A DNA stretch of 49,788 bases from Gloeocapsopsis crepidinum LEGE 06123 (GCF_015207655.1 NZ_JADEWN010000044.1:1-49788), one strand, 5' to 3'; counted from the first letter of the stretch, positions 30,201 through 39,555 are shown. Numbers and translations: made by a program. The notes: generated by a model not told the origin, from the sequence alone.

Positions 30201-30488
30201 ATGTCTTGTTTAAAAATCTCTGATTTATCTGTTACTGGTTTAGAGCTATTCCAGGACGCTGAAAGTTTTTTGAATGAATTAAGCGATCGCGAAATGGAAA
30301 ATATTACAGGTGGCTGGTTCAGTTTTCTCACAGATAACTTCATGCCAACCACAAGTAACTTAGTAGTAGAAACCGTAGTAAAAACGCGAGTTGTTTCCGT
30401 AGTAACTAAATCAGTTTGGGTAAAAACAAAAGGTGTGAAAACTTATGGGATCTCGCATACTTACAAAACTATATCAAAACAATTATGA
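30201..30488 (+). CDS. RiPP precursor peptide 4, same leader, divergent core
   Basis: 95 residues from the ATG at 30201, which has an aggag ribosome binding site 8 nt upstream; the frame is open 36 bp further back. The leader (MSCLKISDLSVTGLELFQDA, ESFLNELSDRE) ends ITGG at residues 37-38, matching the others. The core is unlike precursors 1-3: it starts WFSFLTDN and continues as a Val/Thr/Lys-rich chain with VVKTRVVSVVTK and VWVKTKGVKTY. It has no Cys. It lies 164 bp past the parvulin gene. Its stop directly abuts the stop of the convergent second parvulin gene (30488/30489). Confidence 0.8.
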   Translation: MSCLKISDLSVTGLELFQDAESFLNELSDREMENITGGWFSFLTDNFMPTTSNLVVETVVKTRVVSVVTKSVWVKTKGVKTYGISHTYKTISKQL

Positions 30489-31241
30489 CTATACAGACAC
30501 AGCACTTTCTAACTGAATTTTAACTTCTGCATTGGCAATCTGTTGCTTGAGCCACTCAGCAAATAAATCAGAAAGAATTTGGTAACGTAGATCGTTGTCC
30601 AACTGAGGTTGAATGATTTCCTCAACGAAGATCAGATGAATCCCTTTTGAGGTGACAATTGGCTTGAGAAGTTGTGGGGGAGTTGCAGCAAATACTGCAG
30701 CAGAGATTTCCGGCTTGAGATCTTTCCTATGTAAAATTCCGCGATATCCACCGCAGCGCCGTAGTTCAGGTTCTTCTATATACTGGCTAGCAACCTCACT
30801 AAAACTGATCTCTTTTTCAGTAATTGCATAAAACAGTTCTAATGCCAAATCTCGATCGTTTAATATAACTTCATAGAATATAATGCCAGCATAATCAAGT
30901 TGATGCTCAACAAAAAAAGGTTCAACACTATCTGCAAATAAATGTTGAGCTAGTTTTGCAGAAATAACATTTGCATAAACTATTTCTTCAAAATCATCGA
31001 CAGATAAATGATGTTTTTCTAGCCATTGCCAAGTATCTTCTGCATGATGAAGGTGATTTATAATCCGCAAGTTATCTGCTCCTTGCTGTAATTCTTCTTG
31101 TGTAGCTGTAAGTCCTTTTTCTGATGCAATGATAGCAATAATGTTTCGATTCAAAATTCCTTCAATTATTGAAGGGAGTTGACATGTAAGCTTGATTTCA
31201 TGAATAATTTTGCTGGGAGTAATGTTGATGATATTTAACAT
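30489..31241 (-). CDS. Parvulin-type peptidylprolyl isomerase, cytosolic (copy 2)
   Basis: 250 residues, paralogous in layout to the plus-strand copy: a helical SurA-like N-terminal half (AEDTWQWLEKHHLSVDDFEE parallels AETYAWLARQRISVEDWSE in copy 1), then a rotamase domain with FSEVASQYIEEPELRRCGGYRG and KPIVTSKGIHLIFVEE. It has no signal peptide. It is downstream of the HlyD gene in the minus-strand export set (220-bp gap). Two parvulins flanking one locus suggest separate clients or a heteromeric chaperone. Confidence 0.8.
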   Translation of the reverse strand: MLNIINITPSKIIHEIKLTCQLPSIIEGILNRNIIAIIASEKGLTATQEELQQGADNLRIINHLHHAEDTWQWLEKHHLSVDDFEEIVYANVISAKLAQHLFADSVEPFFVEHQLDYAGIIFYEVILNDRDLALELFYAITEKEISFSEVASQYIEEPELRRCGGYRGILHRKDLKPEISAAVFAATPPQLLKPIVTSKGIHLIFVEEIIQPQLDNDLRYQILSDLFAEWLKQQIANAEVKIQLESAVSV

Positions 31242-31370
31242 GGTTTATACCTTGAACGTAATAAAAAGCTTTATTTTGGGCAGACAAAGGTTTTATACTT
31301 AATATTTAGATTGATATAGCAATCTTATTTGAGTTGCAAGGTTTTCTAGAAACGTATATATCTATAGCAG

Positions 31371-31417
31371 CTTGCTGTAGGCTACTACATATGCACAGCC
31401 TTCTCGCAGGGTAGAAC
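31371..31417. repeat. Short dispersed repeat
   Basis: The stretch contains gtaggctactacata and gccttctcgcagggtag. Both motifs recur, in swapped order, in the repeat cluster at 48664-48795. This type of short interspersed sequence is common in cyanobacterial intergenic DNA. No function is apparent. Confidence 0.5.
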
Positions 31418-31461
31418 ATAAAGTACTCAAAAAGAAAATATACAAAGTTTTACAAATAATT

Positions 31462-32754
31462 CTAGAGTTCTAAACCACCCACTTGTAATTTTTTGAAAGG
31501 ATCGAGAATAAAGTCTATAATTCGGCGCTGTCTAATTATGACTTCAGCTGTTGCTGTCTGACCTGGAATTAGAGGAATACGTTTATTTGCTGTTTGAATA
31601 TAAGGCTGAGATATTGTAATTTCTAGTTTGTATGTATCTACCTGTCCTTGAATTGTTTCTTTACTTTGAGAATCAGGTGATACCCAACTTAAAAAGCCAT
31701 ATACTATCCCATAATCCTGAAAAGGATAAGCATCAAATTTAATTTTGACAGGCAATCCAGGGCGAAGAAAACCACTTTGTTGACTAGACATTTCAGCGTT
31801 AAGAACAAGGGCAGTACCACTAGGTGCAATTTGAGCGATCGTTTGGCCTGTTTGTACTACAGCACCTGCCCGTTGAATAGGTAATTGAAAAATGATGCCA
31901 TCAATCGGTGCGTGTAAGATATGCTGTTGTAGTCGTAACAGTAAAGATGAAATTTGATTTTTTGTTTGGGCAATATCGGCTTGCAAATCGATGATTTGGG
32001 TTTGGATTTCCTTGATTTGCCTCTCACTATCTAAAATTGCTAATTCACCAGCACGTAAATTACTTTCGTAAGTACTCTGTTGCTTTTCAAGTTCAGCTTT
32101 AGCTTGTTGGATGTCTGATTCTGCTTTTTTTAAACGCTGCTCGTTTTCAATCATGGTACGTTCAGCCATATCTACTTGTACCCCAGAAATAATGCCTTCT
32201 TTTTGGAGTCGCCGATAGCGTTGTACTGTATCTTGGTCTTTACTCAATAGTTGTTGTGCGGCTTCTGCAGCGACTCGATTAAAGCTTTGCTGTTGGCGAA
32301 TTTGATGAGTTTGTGCAAGTTGTACTGAGGCTTGCGCTTGATTTTGTAATCGTTGAGTACGAATACTGATGGCTAGTTGATTTTTTATCAGTTCCAACTG
32401 TGGTAAACGATTTTGCTGCCCTTCTAATTTTGCTCTTGCCTGTTGAAGTTCGGTTAAAATTACCTCAGATTCCAAGACTAATAAACTTTGCCCAGCTTTA
32501 ACTATTTGACCTTCTTCAACATTAATTGCTGCTACTGTACCACTAACGGGGACATCAAGTCTTACCATTTTTCCTTTAGGTTCTAGTCGTCCTCTAGCAC
32601 TACCAGTTTCATCAACTCTAGCTAGCATTGCCCAAGGTAAAAGAACAATAGCAAAAATCAACAAGAAATAAAGTAAACCTCGCGTCCAAACTCTTGGCAG
32701 GGTATCGAGTAATTCTTGAGTAGGATAAGACCAATTTTCACTTTGAGTAGGCAT
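31462..32754 (-). CDS. HlyD-family periplasmic adaptor (membrane fusion protein)
   Basis: 430 residues with one N-terminal membrane span (about 25-48). A lipoyl/barrel-sandwich half follows (DVPVSGTVAAINVEEGQIVKAGQSL, about 67-92), then a long coiled-coil hairpin (about 100-275) and the second half (HAPIDGIIFQLP...GAVVQTGQTIAQIAPS). The beta-barrel ends in RIPLIPGQTATAEVIIRQR, a typical HlyD C-terminus. It would link the inner-membrane C39 ABC exporter to an outer-membrane channel such as TolC/HgdD, which is not in this window. The gene lies 213 bp downstream of the exporter gene. Confidence 0.93.
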   Translation of the reverse strand: MPTQSENWSYPTQELLDTLPRVWTRGLLYFLLIFAIVLLPWAMLARVDETGSARGRLEPKGKMVRLDVPVSGTVAAINVEEGQIVKAGQSLLVLESEVILTELQQARAKLEGQQNRLPQLELIKNQLAISIRTQRLQNQAQASVQLAQTHQIRQQQSFNRVAAEAAQQLLSKDQDTVQRYRRLQKEGIISGVQVDMAERTMIENEQRLKKAESDIQQAKAELEKQQSTYESNLRAGELAILDSERQIKEIQTQIIDLQADIAQTKNQISSLLLRLQQHILHAPIDGIIFQLPIQRAGAVVQTGQTIAQIAPSGTALVLNAEMSSQQSGFLRPGLPVKIKFDAYPFQDYGIVYGFLSWVSPDSQSKETIQGQVDTYKLEITISQPYIQTANKRIPLIPGQTATAEVIIRQRRIIDFILDPFKKLQVGGLEL

Positions 32755-32967
32755 TGGTAAGGATTAATAGTTTTGAGTTTTGTTAGCGTAGCGGTGCGTT
32801 AGCACGTTTTGAGTTAGTTCTATTCATCTCTCATCTTTTAAAGTTGCTAACTTTACGCACCAGTAATAGGTAATCATTTTATCTAATCAACGATCTTTCT
32901 ACGTTGTAAATAACAAATGAAATTCAATATTAAATAAATCATATTTACAGAAAAATTCAATTTAAAT

Positions 32968-35900
32968 TTAAGAAGGAATTCCTGTAATTTGTTGCTGATT
33001 GAGATAGAAGTATTGACCGCGTTTTGCCATTAATTCTTCGTGCGTACCACTTTCAACTAATACTCCTCGATCTAAGACTAAAATCTTGTTGGCTTGGCGC
33101 ACAGTAGAAAGACGATGAGCAATAATCAGCGTTGTGCGTCCTTGTAGAAGTGTACTAAGGTTGTTTTGAATAATTCGCTCAGATTCGGCATCAAGATGGC
33201 TAGTTGCTTCATCAAGAACAAGTAAGTGGGGATTACCAAGAAAAGCACGGGCGATCGCGATTCTTTGGCGTTGTCCTCCTGATAGCATGCCACCACCTTC
33301 ACCAATTTGGGTTTCATAACCCATTGGTAGTTGTTGAATAAACTGATCGGCACCTGCAAGTTTGGCTGCTTGGCGAACGTCATCTGAAGACGCTTCAGGA
33401 TGACCGAGGCTAATATTTTCCCAAATAGTCCCGCCGAAGAGAAATGTATCTTGATCGACAACACCAATCTGTTGACGGAGCGATCGCAAAGCTACGGTTG
33501 TAATATCATAACCATCGATCAAAATCTTGCCTTCTGTAGGTGGATAAAGCCCTAAAACTAACTTAGAAATTGTCGTTTTACCAGAACCACTGCGACCAAC
33601 CAGCGCGACAGTTTCTCCTGGTTTTACCTCAAAACTAATATTTTCTAAGGTGTTGACCTCGCTTTCAGGATGGTAACGAAATGTCACTTGCTCAAAGCGG
33701 ATGTGACCTTGTAATGGTGGTAACAATTGCCGTGGCTGATTTTGAAAATCTTCTTCTGGTTGAGTTTCAATGACATCATTAATTCGCTCAACCGCAATAA
33801 TCACTTCTTGTAGTTGATTCCACAAAACTGTTAAACGTTGAAAAGGATTAATAACATTACTCAACAGCATATTGAAAGCAACTAATTGCCCAATAGTCAG
33901 TTGGTTTTGAATCACCTGCCACGCTCCAAACCAAAGTAATGCTGTAGTAGCGAGTGCTTCAATTGTTGAACTAAAAACTAAGAAGCTGTTATCAATAACC
34001 TGTCCAGAAAAAGAGGTTCGTACAGACTTATTTAAAAGTTCTTCCCAATGCCAACGCACTGTCTGCTCAACTGCCATTGATTTAATTGTCCGAATACCTG
34101 TGAGCGCTTCAATTAAGTAGCTATTTTGCTCAGCAAGGGAGTTAAAAATCTCTTTGGAAATACGGCGAAAGAAGGGTGTAGCAATTAATGCCAATAAGAA
34201 AAATGGTGGTACAACAACTAAGACAAGTAGTGCCATTTGCCAGCTGTACCAAAACATTAGTCCTGCATAGACAAACACAGTTAAGAGATCGAGAAATATA
34301 GAAAGTGCTTCACCTGTAAGAAATTGCTGAATTTTATAATTTTCTTGAACGCGCGAGATGATATCGCCAACATAGCGAGACTCAAAAAAACTGAGTGGTA
34401 AGCGAAAAGTATGTTTAATAAAACCAACAATTAACGCTAAATCAATCCGGTGAGCCGTGTGGTCTAATAAATATTGTCGTAGACCAATCATCGCTACTCG
34501 AAATAAACCAAAGATCAGTAAACCTAGTCCTACAGCAGTTAAAGTTAAAGTACTGCGTTGCACTACCACTCGGTCGAGTAGTAGTTGTGTTAAAAGGGGC
34601 GTAATTAGCCCAAAAACCTGCAATAGGAGTGAAGCAATCAGAACCTCTAGCAAAACTAAAGTGTGTGGTTTGATTAACTCAATAAATTGCCACCACGTTT
34701 GCGTCGTATCTTTTGTCTTATTAAGGAGCGCAGTAGGCTGTAATAATAAGGTGTAACCTGTCCAACTTGCTTTAAATGCTGCCGGACTTAGAGTTTTTTG
34801 ACCTGTGGCTGGATCAGCAATCACAACTCGCTTGGGAGTAATTTCGTAGACAACAACATAGTGTCTTCCTTCCCAATGTGCGATCGCGGGTAAAGTTTGT
34901 TCGGCTAGTTTATTAAGGCTAGCTTTTACTGGTCGAGTCGTGAATCCAATGCTTTCTGCTGCTGCTGCTAATCCCCGTAAAGATGCACCATTACGGTCAA
35001 CATTAGCAATATCACGTAACCGATTTACACTAAAGCGTTTTCCCCAATAACGCCCAATCATCACCAAACAAGCTGCACCACAATCAGCGGTACTTTGTTG
35101 CGCAAAAAAGGGATAACGTCGTGTAAATTGCTGCCACCATTGACCAACTTTTACAGTAGGACGAGGAAAGTAAGCTTGGTTGATTTTGACCTGATCTTTG
35201 CGCTCAACTGCTTCTGTAAATGAGATGCTTTTTGGTTCTACAGTAGCAGTAACTTGTGGTACATCTGCGGTACTCGCTAATTGTGGTACGTACTGGATTG
35301 CGGTTTGCCAATGTGCATTGGGGAGAACATACAACTCAGTTGATGCAGTTGCTTGCCAGTTTTTGTCTTTAGACGATTTTGGAACATATATATCACCTGC
35401 AGTAAGCTTGTCTCCCGAAGAATGTAGGAGTTCTCCGCGCCGTATCAACCATAACCGTGATTCTGCTACACGAACAGGGACGTAATGACTACAGATATGT
35501 TGCTTTAGCAGCGGTAATATCTGCATTAACCCATCTACAGAAGCATTGTTAAAAAAGCTACTTTGCTGACACAACAAAAGTAAGTCTCGGAGTACTGCTT
35601 GCTGATAGAGGCGATCGCGAATTGCTGAATAACTTGCGATTAAGGTTTGTAAGCATTCATCATTGAGATAGCAAAGCTTTAAGTTCACAGATGCTCTGAC
35701 AGCATAAGGTTGAAATTGTTCTGAAGTAAATAGCGTTACTTCACCAAATACGGAACCTGTCTCTAACGAAGTTATGAGATTATCGCTGCTATCTAGAAGT
35801 CGAGCTTTGCCTGCAATAATTAAATAAATTCCGCGATGTGCATCTGCGGTACACCAAAATTTCTTACCTGCATTTGGTTGGATAATTTCAGCTTGCTGAT

Positions 35901-35997
35901 AACAGCTAAAGATTTCTGCCTCAGAAAGCGTTAGCCCTATTTGGGTAAAGAGTTGACTTAGCTGTGCTAAGGAAAACTCTGATAATTTTTGTCCCAT
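32968..35997 (-). CDS. C39 peptidase-containing ABC exporter with N-terminal cyclic-nucleotide-binding-like domain (HetC-like)
   Basis: 1009 residues, longer than usual C39 exporters (about 700). Residues 20-125 form a cNMP-binding-like domain (IYLIIAGKARLLD, GSVFGEVTLF), and a weaker second one may lie at about 165-235. The C39 protease follows with catalytic C306 in TADCGAACL, H379 in RHYVVVY and D395 in IADPATG, all intact. Six membrane spans (about 440-720) precede the ATPase with Walker A GRSGSGKTT (about 799), signature LSGGQRQ (about 903) and Walker B LVLDEATSHLD. It would cut leaders after Gly-Gly and export the cores. Its layout matches cyanobacterial HetC. It shares an operon with the upstream HTH gene (27-bp gap). 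Confidence 0.94.
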   Translation of the reverse strand: MGQKLSEFSLAQLSQLFTQIGLTLSEAEIFSCYQQAEIIQPNAGKKFWCTADAHRGIYLIIAGKARLLDSSDNLITSLETGSVFGEVTLFTSEQFQPYAVRASVNLKLCYLNDECLQTLIASYSAIRDRLYQQAVLRDLLLLCQQSSFFNNASVDGLMQILPLLKQHICSHYVPVRVAESRLWLIRRGELLHSSGDKLTAGDIYVPKSSKDKNWQATASTELYVLPNAHWQTAIQYVPQLASTADVPQVTATVEPKSISFTEAVERKDQVKINQAYFPRPTVKVGQWWQQFTRRYPFFAQQSTADCGAACLVMIGRYWGKRFSVNRLRDIANVDRNGASLRGLAAAAESIGFTTRPVKASLNKLAEQTLPAIAHWEGRHYVVVYEITPKRVVIADPATGQKTLSPAAFKASWTGYTLLLQPTALLNKTKDTTQTWWQFIELIKPHTLVLLEVLIASLLLQVFGLITPLLTQLLLDRVVVQRSTLTLTAVGLGLLIFGLFRVAMIGLRQYLLDHTAHRIDLALIVGFIKHTFRLPLSFFESRYVGDIISRVQENYKIQQFLTGEALSIFLDLLTVFVYAGLMFWYSWQMALLVLVVVPPFFLLALIATPFFRRISKEIFNSLAEQNSYLIEALTGIRTIKSMAVEQTVRWHWEELLNKSVRTSFSGQVIDNSFLVFSSTIEALATTALLWFGAWQVIQNQLTIGQLVAFNMLLSNVINPFQRLTVLWNQLQEVIIAVERINDVIETQPEEDFQNQPRQLLPPLQGHIRFEQVTFRYHPESEVNTLENISFEVKPGETVALVGRSGSGKTTISKLVLGLYPPTEGKILIDGYDITTVALRSLRQQIGVVDQDTFLFGGTIWENISLGHPEASSDDVRQAAKLAGADQFIQQLPMGYETQIGEGGGMLSGGQRQRIAIARAFLGNPHLLVLDEATSHLDAESERIIQNNLSTLLQGRTTLIIAHRLSTVRQANKILVLDRGVLVESGTHEELMAKRGQYFYLNQQQITGIPS

Positions 35998-36024
35998 GAT
36001 TTGCAGATATGATGCTGAAATCAG

Positions 36025-36669
36025 TTATTTACTTGGCTTGACTGCATTAAAAGTCCAAAGTGGATTTGCTTGTGCAGAAGATTGCAAATTACTAATCTTG
36101 ATACCTGAAGCTTTAGTTTGAGAAAAACTTTTGGTTTCTGTCTGTACGCGAATTTGCCTTAAGGAAAGTCCTAATTTTTGTAATATCCGGCTAATGTGGC
36201 GATCGCTGACTTCAACACCAAATTCTTTTGCCAGTTGTTTACTCAACCATTCTGCTGTCCAACACCGAAATGAATAACCATATTCTCGTGGACTATGACT
36301 CACTAGTTCTTGCAAGCGAGCAATATGATGTGCATCAATTACTCTAGGGCGACCAATTGGGCGATCGTCCCACTTATGCGCTAAACCTGCTTTTGCCATT
36401 GCAATCCAATACCGCGCCATCTCTTGAGAGCATCCTAATGCTGTGCAAATTTCTGCTTGTGAGTACCCCATGTCTGCTAACAGCATGATTTCAATCCGAC
36501 GATGATATTCGGGACGTAGATTACTTTGCCTACTTTTTAATAAAAACTCTCGTTGAAAAATTGTTAAAAACTGGCTTTCTTCTATATATAGTTTTTCAAA
36601 ACTACTACTTTGAATTTGATCGCCATCAGTCAAATTCGTTGTATTTAGATTAGATTCTGTCCTCATCAT
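36025..36669 (-). CDS. Transposase-derived helix-turn-helix protein, probable regulator
   Basis: 214 residues. The middle is the DNA-binding half of an IS630/Tc1-type transposase: a first HTH (MGYSQAEICTALGCSQEMARYWI, about 70-92), the linker GRPRVID and a winged second HTH (HSPREYGYSFRCWTAEWLSKQL...VSDRHISRILQKLGLSLRQ, about 128-178). The catalytic DDE domain is absent, replaced by a 35-residue tail. It is not a fresh truncation: the frame is intact and the gene is first in an operon with the exporter. I infer a domesticated regulator of the peptide locus. A simple IS remnant is the alternative but less likely. Confidence 0.75.
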   Translation of the reverse strand: MMRTESNLNTTNLTDGDQIQSSSFEKLYIEESQFLTIFQREFLLKSRQSNLRPEYHRRIEIMLLADMGYSQAEICTALGCSQEMARYWIAMAKAGLAHKWDDRPIGRPRVIDAHHIARLQELVSHSPREYGYSFRCWTAEWLSKQLAKEFGVEVSDRHISRILQKLGLSLRQIRVQTETKSFSQTKASGIKISNLQSSAQANPLWTFNAVKPSK

Positions 36670-37978
36670 AATTTTATCTCAGTATTTTTGAAAATTTCAA
36701 ATTAGATGCCTAACAGAGGTGTTCAAACCATGATTAGTGATGATCGAATTAGTAATATTTACAGATGTAGTACTTTTCTAAGCAGTAAAATTATTTTCTT
36801 CTCTAAAACATGGATGGAAGAATATATAGTTATTACTTAAAAACAATATTAATTGTTACAAAGCTTGCTTTTATTTTTTAATCAAAGCATTCACTTTTAG
36901 TGATATCTAATTGGTAAATAGCAACTCATTTACCATATTGAATCAAAAAAAATACTTTTTAAACTTTCCTTTGAACACATAACTATTTTCATGAATCTTC
37001 TCTCTTCCAAGCAGTTTTTTTAATCACAGTCAATTAAGTATCTCAAAACATCAGTATTTTTTTTGATTAATTAAACTTAAGCTTTTTAATCGATCTTTAT
37101 AATAGCAACTAAAGTCGCTAGAACTCAATCTACTATTAGAACTAAGTCACATTTACCCTAAGGTTGCATCATTGCTTAATAAATTATTTCAAATTATTTT
37201 TTATGTTTTTCAGGTAATTAGATTATCAAGATTTTTGTTACTCAATGCAAGCTCTAATTAAGTTAAGTAATTTGTGTAAATTTTGTTACCAAATGTAACT
37301 AGCGAGTATCCTCTTATACTCGAATACTTAAGTAAGTACCTCTGAGGATTATGGTCTATCGAAGATAATAGTGCAGACTCTATCACAGCAAAATAAGATT
37401 AAGTATATTTTTATACCTTAAATAATTAAAAAGTAGGTTTATTTAAATAAGAAATTAATATATAAAAATTTCAACGCTAGGAATAAGTTATCTTTGTACG
37501 TCAATACTGATGCAGTTCTACTAGTAACAAAAAGTACATAAGTAATTTCTATTGAAAGAGTTTATTGTATAGAACCTACAGCCTATTGCTTAGCTCTAAG
37601 CAACTTAAATATTAATTTCACTCATCATCTTATCAAAGCTCTTAGGAAAAACAGACAATATTTCCAGAAAAAAGTCACATTTTACCTGCAGTTCCAAAGA
37701 ACTTTGAATTTCAAAAGTCTGCTTCGTGCATTTAAGTTGCATACCATCACAAATTAGAGTTTAGTCTATACCAATATTATTCGACAATATAAATGTATAA
37801 ATTCATTTTCTCTACTTTAAGAAATTACTTTAAAGCACTCTGGTAGTTGTGAATTTTGCAATAGACAATATATCTAGAAATAAGTCTGTACTAAGGCTTT
37901 TACACAGTTCCTGATTCAGGCAGTTGATATTGCTTAGCTCAGACTTAAGCAGTCGTCGTTAGAAGTTAGACTAAATAT
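36670..37978. other. 1.3-kb AT-rich gene-free region
   Basis: No frame here has coding features on either strand. The DNA is strongly AT-rich, with many T/A runs, and lies upstream of the HTH-exporter operon, so it must hold that promoter. An inverted repeat gttac-caaat-gtaac lies at 37285-37299. I found no double-Gly leader sequence and no tRNA. It could hold a small RNA or be decayed DNA. Confidence 0.45.
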
Positions 37979-38365
37979 CTATGCTGATTTAGTTGCTAAA
38001 AACTGACGTAGACTGAGCAAACTCATCGTTTGTGCCAAGTTTAGTGGCAAAAGTGAAACTCCTACCAAAGATGACTGCACCCAGCCTTCCCCCCAATACC
38101 ATTCGTGGTAGCCATCAATGCCTTGACTGAGTAAAAAGCGTAAGCAAACAGGTGTTGCTATTTCAACTTGATGGCGGATGGCGATAGGTCCTGCCCAACT
38201 CGTGAAAGAAAGTCCTGAATGTATCTGTTCAGGCATTCCCTCTGTTAAGCGTTGAAACCACAGCCATTTTCGTAGCTGTTCTGGATGCAATAAACTGTCG
38301 CGAATTGCAGTTGCTGACGCTTCTACTTCTATTCTCAGTTGGCTTTGTTGAAAAGTACCCAGCAT
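37979..38365 (-). CDS. SRPBCC (START/polyketide-cyclase-like) fold protein
   Basis: 128 residues. The pattern (RIEVEASATAIRDSLLHPEQLRKWLWFQ, then short beta strands, a SRGIDGYHEW-like strand, and a long C-terminal helix SLLSLRQFL) fits the small lipid/ligand-binding SRPBCC fold. It has no catalytic signature. It is a single gene divergent from hslO. Assignment is by pattern only. Confidence 0.55.
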   Translation of the reverse strand: MLGTFQQSQLRIEVEASATAIRDSLLHPEQLRKWLWFQRLTEGMPEQIHSGLSFTSWAGPIAIRHQVEIATPVCLRFLLSQGIDGYHEWYWGEGWVQSSLVGVSLLPLNLAQTMSLLSLRQFLATKSA

Positions 38366-38649
38366 GATAATCGTTGCGATCGCCCTATTAATACTATTTT
38401 TAGTATGACTGAACTTCAGAGTGAGGCGCGAGTGTTTAGTGGCTAGTGACTAGTTTTGAGTTTTGAATTTTAAATTATAAAGAGTTTTCATAACTCAACA
38501 CTCACAACTTTCTTAAACTCACAACTCCCCGTTTCCCAGTCACATAGTTCCTCAGTCTCCTCTGCACTCCTGCTCCAACTTCCCAAGCCGTTAGCTGTAT
38601 CTCCGCCTTAAAATAAAAAAGAAAGCGTATGTAAAGAAATGTAAGGGTT

Positions 38650-39555
38650 ATGGCGGATCAGTTAATTCGTGCCACGGCAGCTGAGGGTGGAATTCGTGCG
38701 GTAGGTGTGATCGCTACTCGCCTCACAGAAGAAGCAAGGCAGCGGCATCAGCTTTCATATGTCGCCACAGCAGCTTTGGGTCGTACCATGTCAGCAGGAC
38801 TTCTTCTGGCATCCAATATGAAGCGTGCCGAATCACGAGTCAATATTCGGATCAAGGGCAATGGACCGTTGGATGGAATTCTTGTCGATGCTGGCTTAGA
38901 TGGCACTGTACGCGGTTATGTGGATAATCCTAGTGTAGAGCTACCACCAAATTCCCGAGGTAAATTAGATGTCGGTGGTGCTGTTGGTAATGACGGCTAT
39001 TTATATGTTGTACGTGATGTTGGCTATGGATATCCTTACACCAGTACAGTAGAGCTAGTTTCAGGTGAAATTGGAGATGATATTTCTCACTACTTAGTGA
39101 CTTCTGAACAGACTCCATCAGCATTGGTTTTAGGTGTATTTGTAGGAAGTGAGGGAGTACAAGCTGCTGGAGGAATATTGATACAAGTCTTACCAAAAGC
39201 TGCAACAGACGAAACACTTGTTCAAACACTAGAATCTCGGGTCACAGCCTTATCAGGGTTTACTCCTCTACTGCAGGCTGGAAAAACTTTACCCGAAATC
39301 TTCGAGCAATTGCTTGGAGATATGGGTTTAGAGATCTTACCAGAAACGCAGTTGGTACGTTTCCATTGTGGTTGTACATTTGATCGGATGTTGGGAGCAC
39401 TGAAAATGCTCGGCGAAGCCGAACTGCAAGACATGATTGAAAAAGATGATGGTGCTGAAGCAACTTGTCATTTTTGTGGAACAGTTTATCAGGCAAGCAG
39501 TGCCCAGTTGAACCAGCTGATTGTAGATTTGCAGTCTGAAGCTTCAGCCAAGTGA
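38650..39555 (+). CDS. hslO: Redox-regulated chaperone Hsp33
   Basis: 301 residues. The N-terminal chaperone domain shows DQLIRATAAEGGIRAVGV, TAALGRTMSAGLLLAS and GPLDGILVDA. The C-terminal redox switch has the four zinc cysteines as C240-G-C242 and C273-H-F-C276. Oxidation of these releases zinc and activates holdase function. The gene is full length and its ATG is preceded by gtaagggtt. Confidence 0.95.
   Translation: MADQLIRATAAEGGIRAVGVIATRLTEEARQRHQLSYVATAALGRTMSAGLLLASNMKRAESRVNIRIKGNGPLDGILVDAGLDGTVRGYVDNPSVELPPNSRGKLDVGGAVGNDGYLYVVRDVGYGYPYTSTVELVSGEIGDDISHYLVTSEQTPSALVLGVFVGSEGVQAAGGILIQVLPKAATDETLVQTLESRVTALSGFTPLLQAGKTLPEIFEQLLGDMGLEILPETQLVRFHCGCTFDRMLGALKMLGEAELQDMIEKDDGAEATCHFCGTVYQASSAQLNQLIVDLQSEASAK

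Noticed and set aside
36025-36669. Active IS630 transposase
   Set aside because: The DDE catalytic domain is absent and no terminal inverted repeats are visible around the gene.
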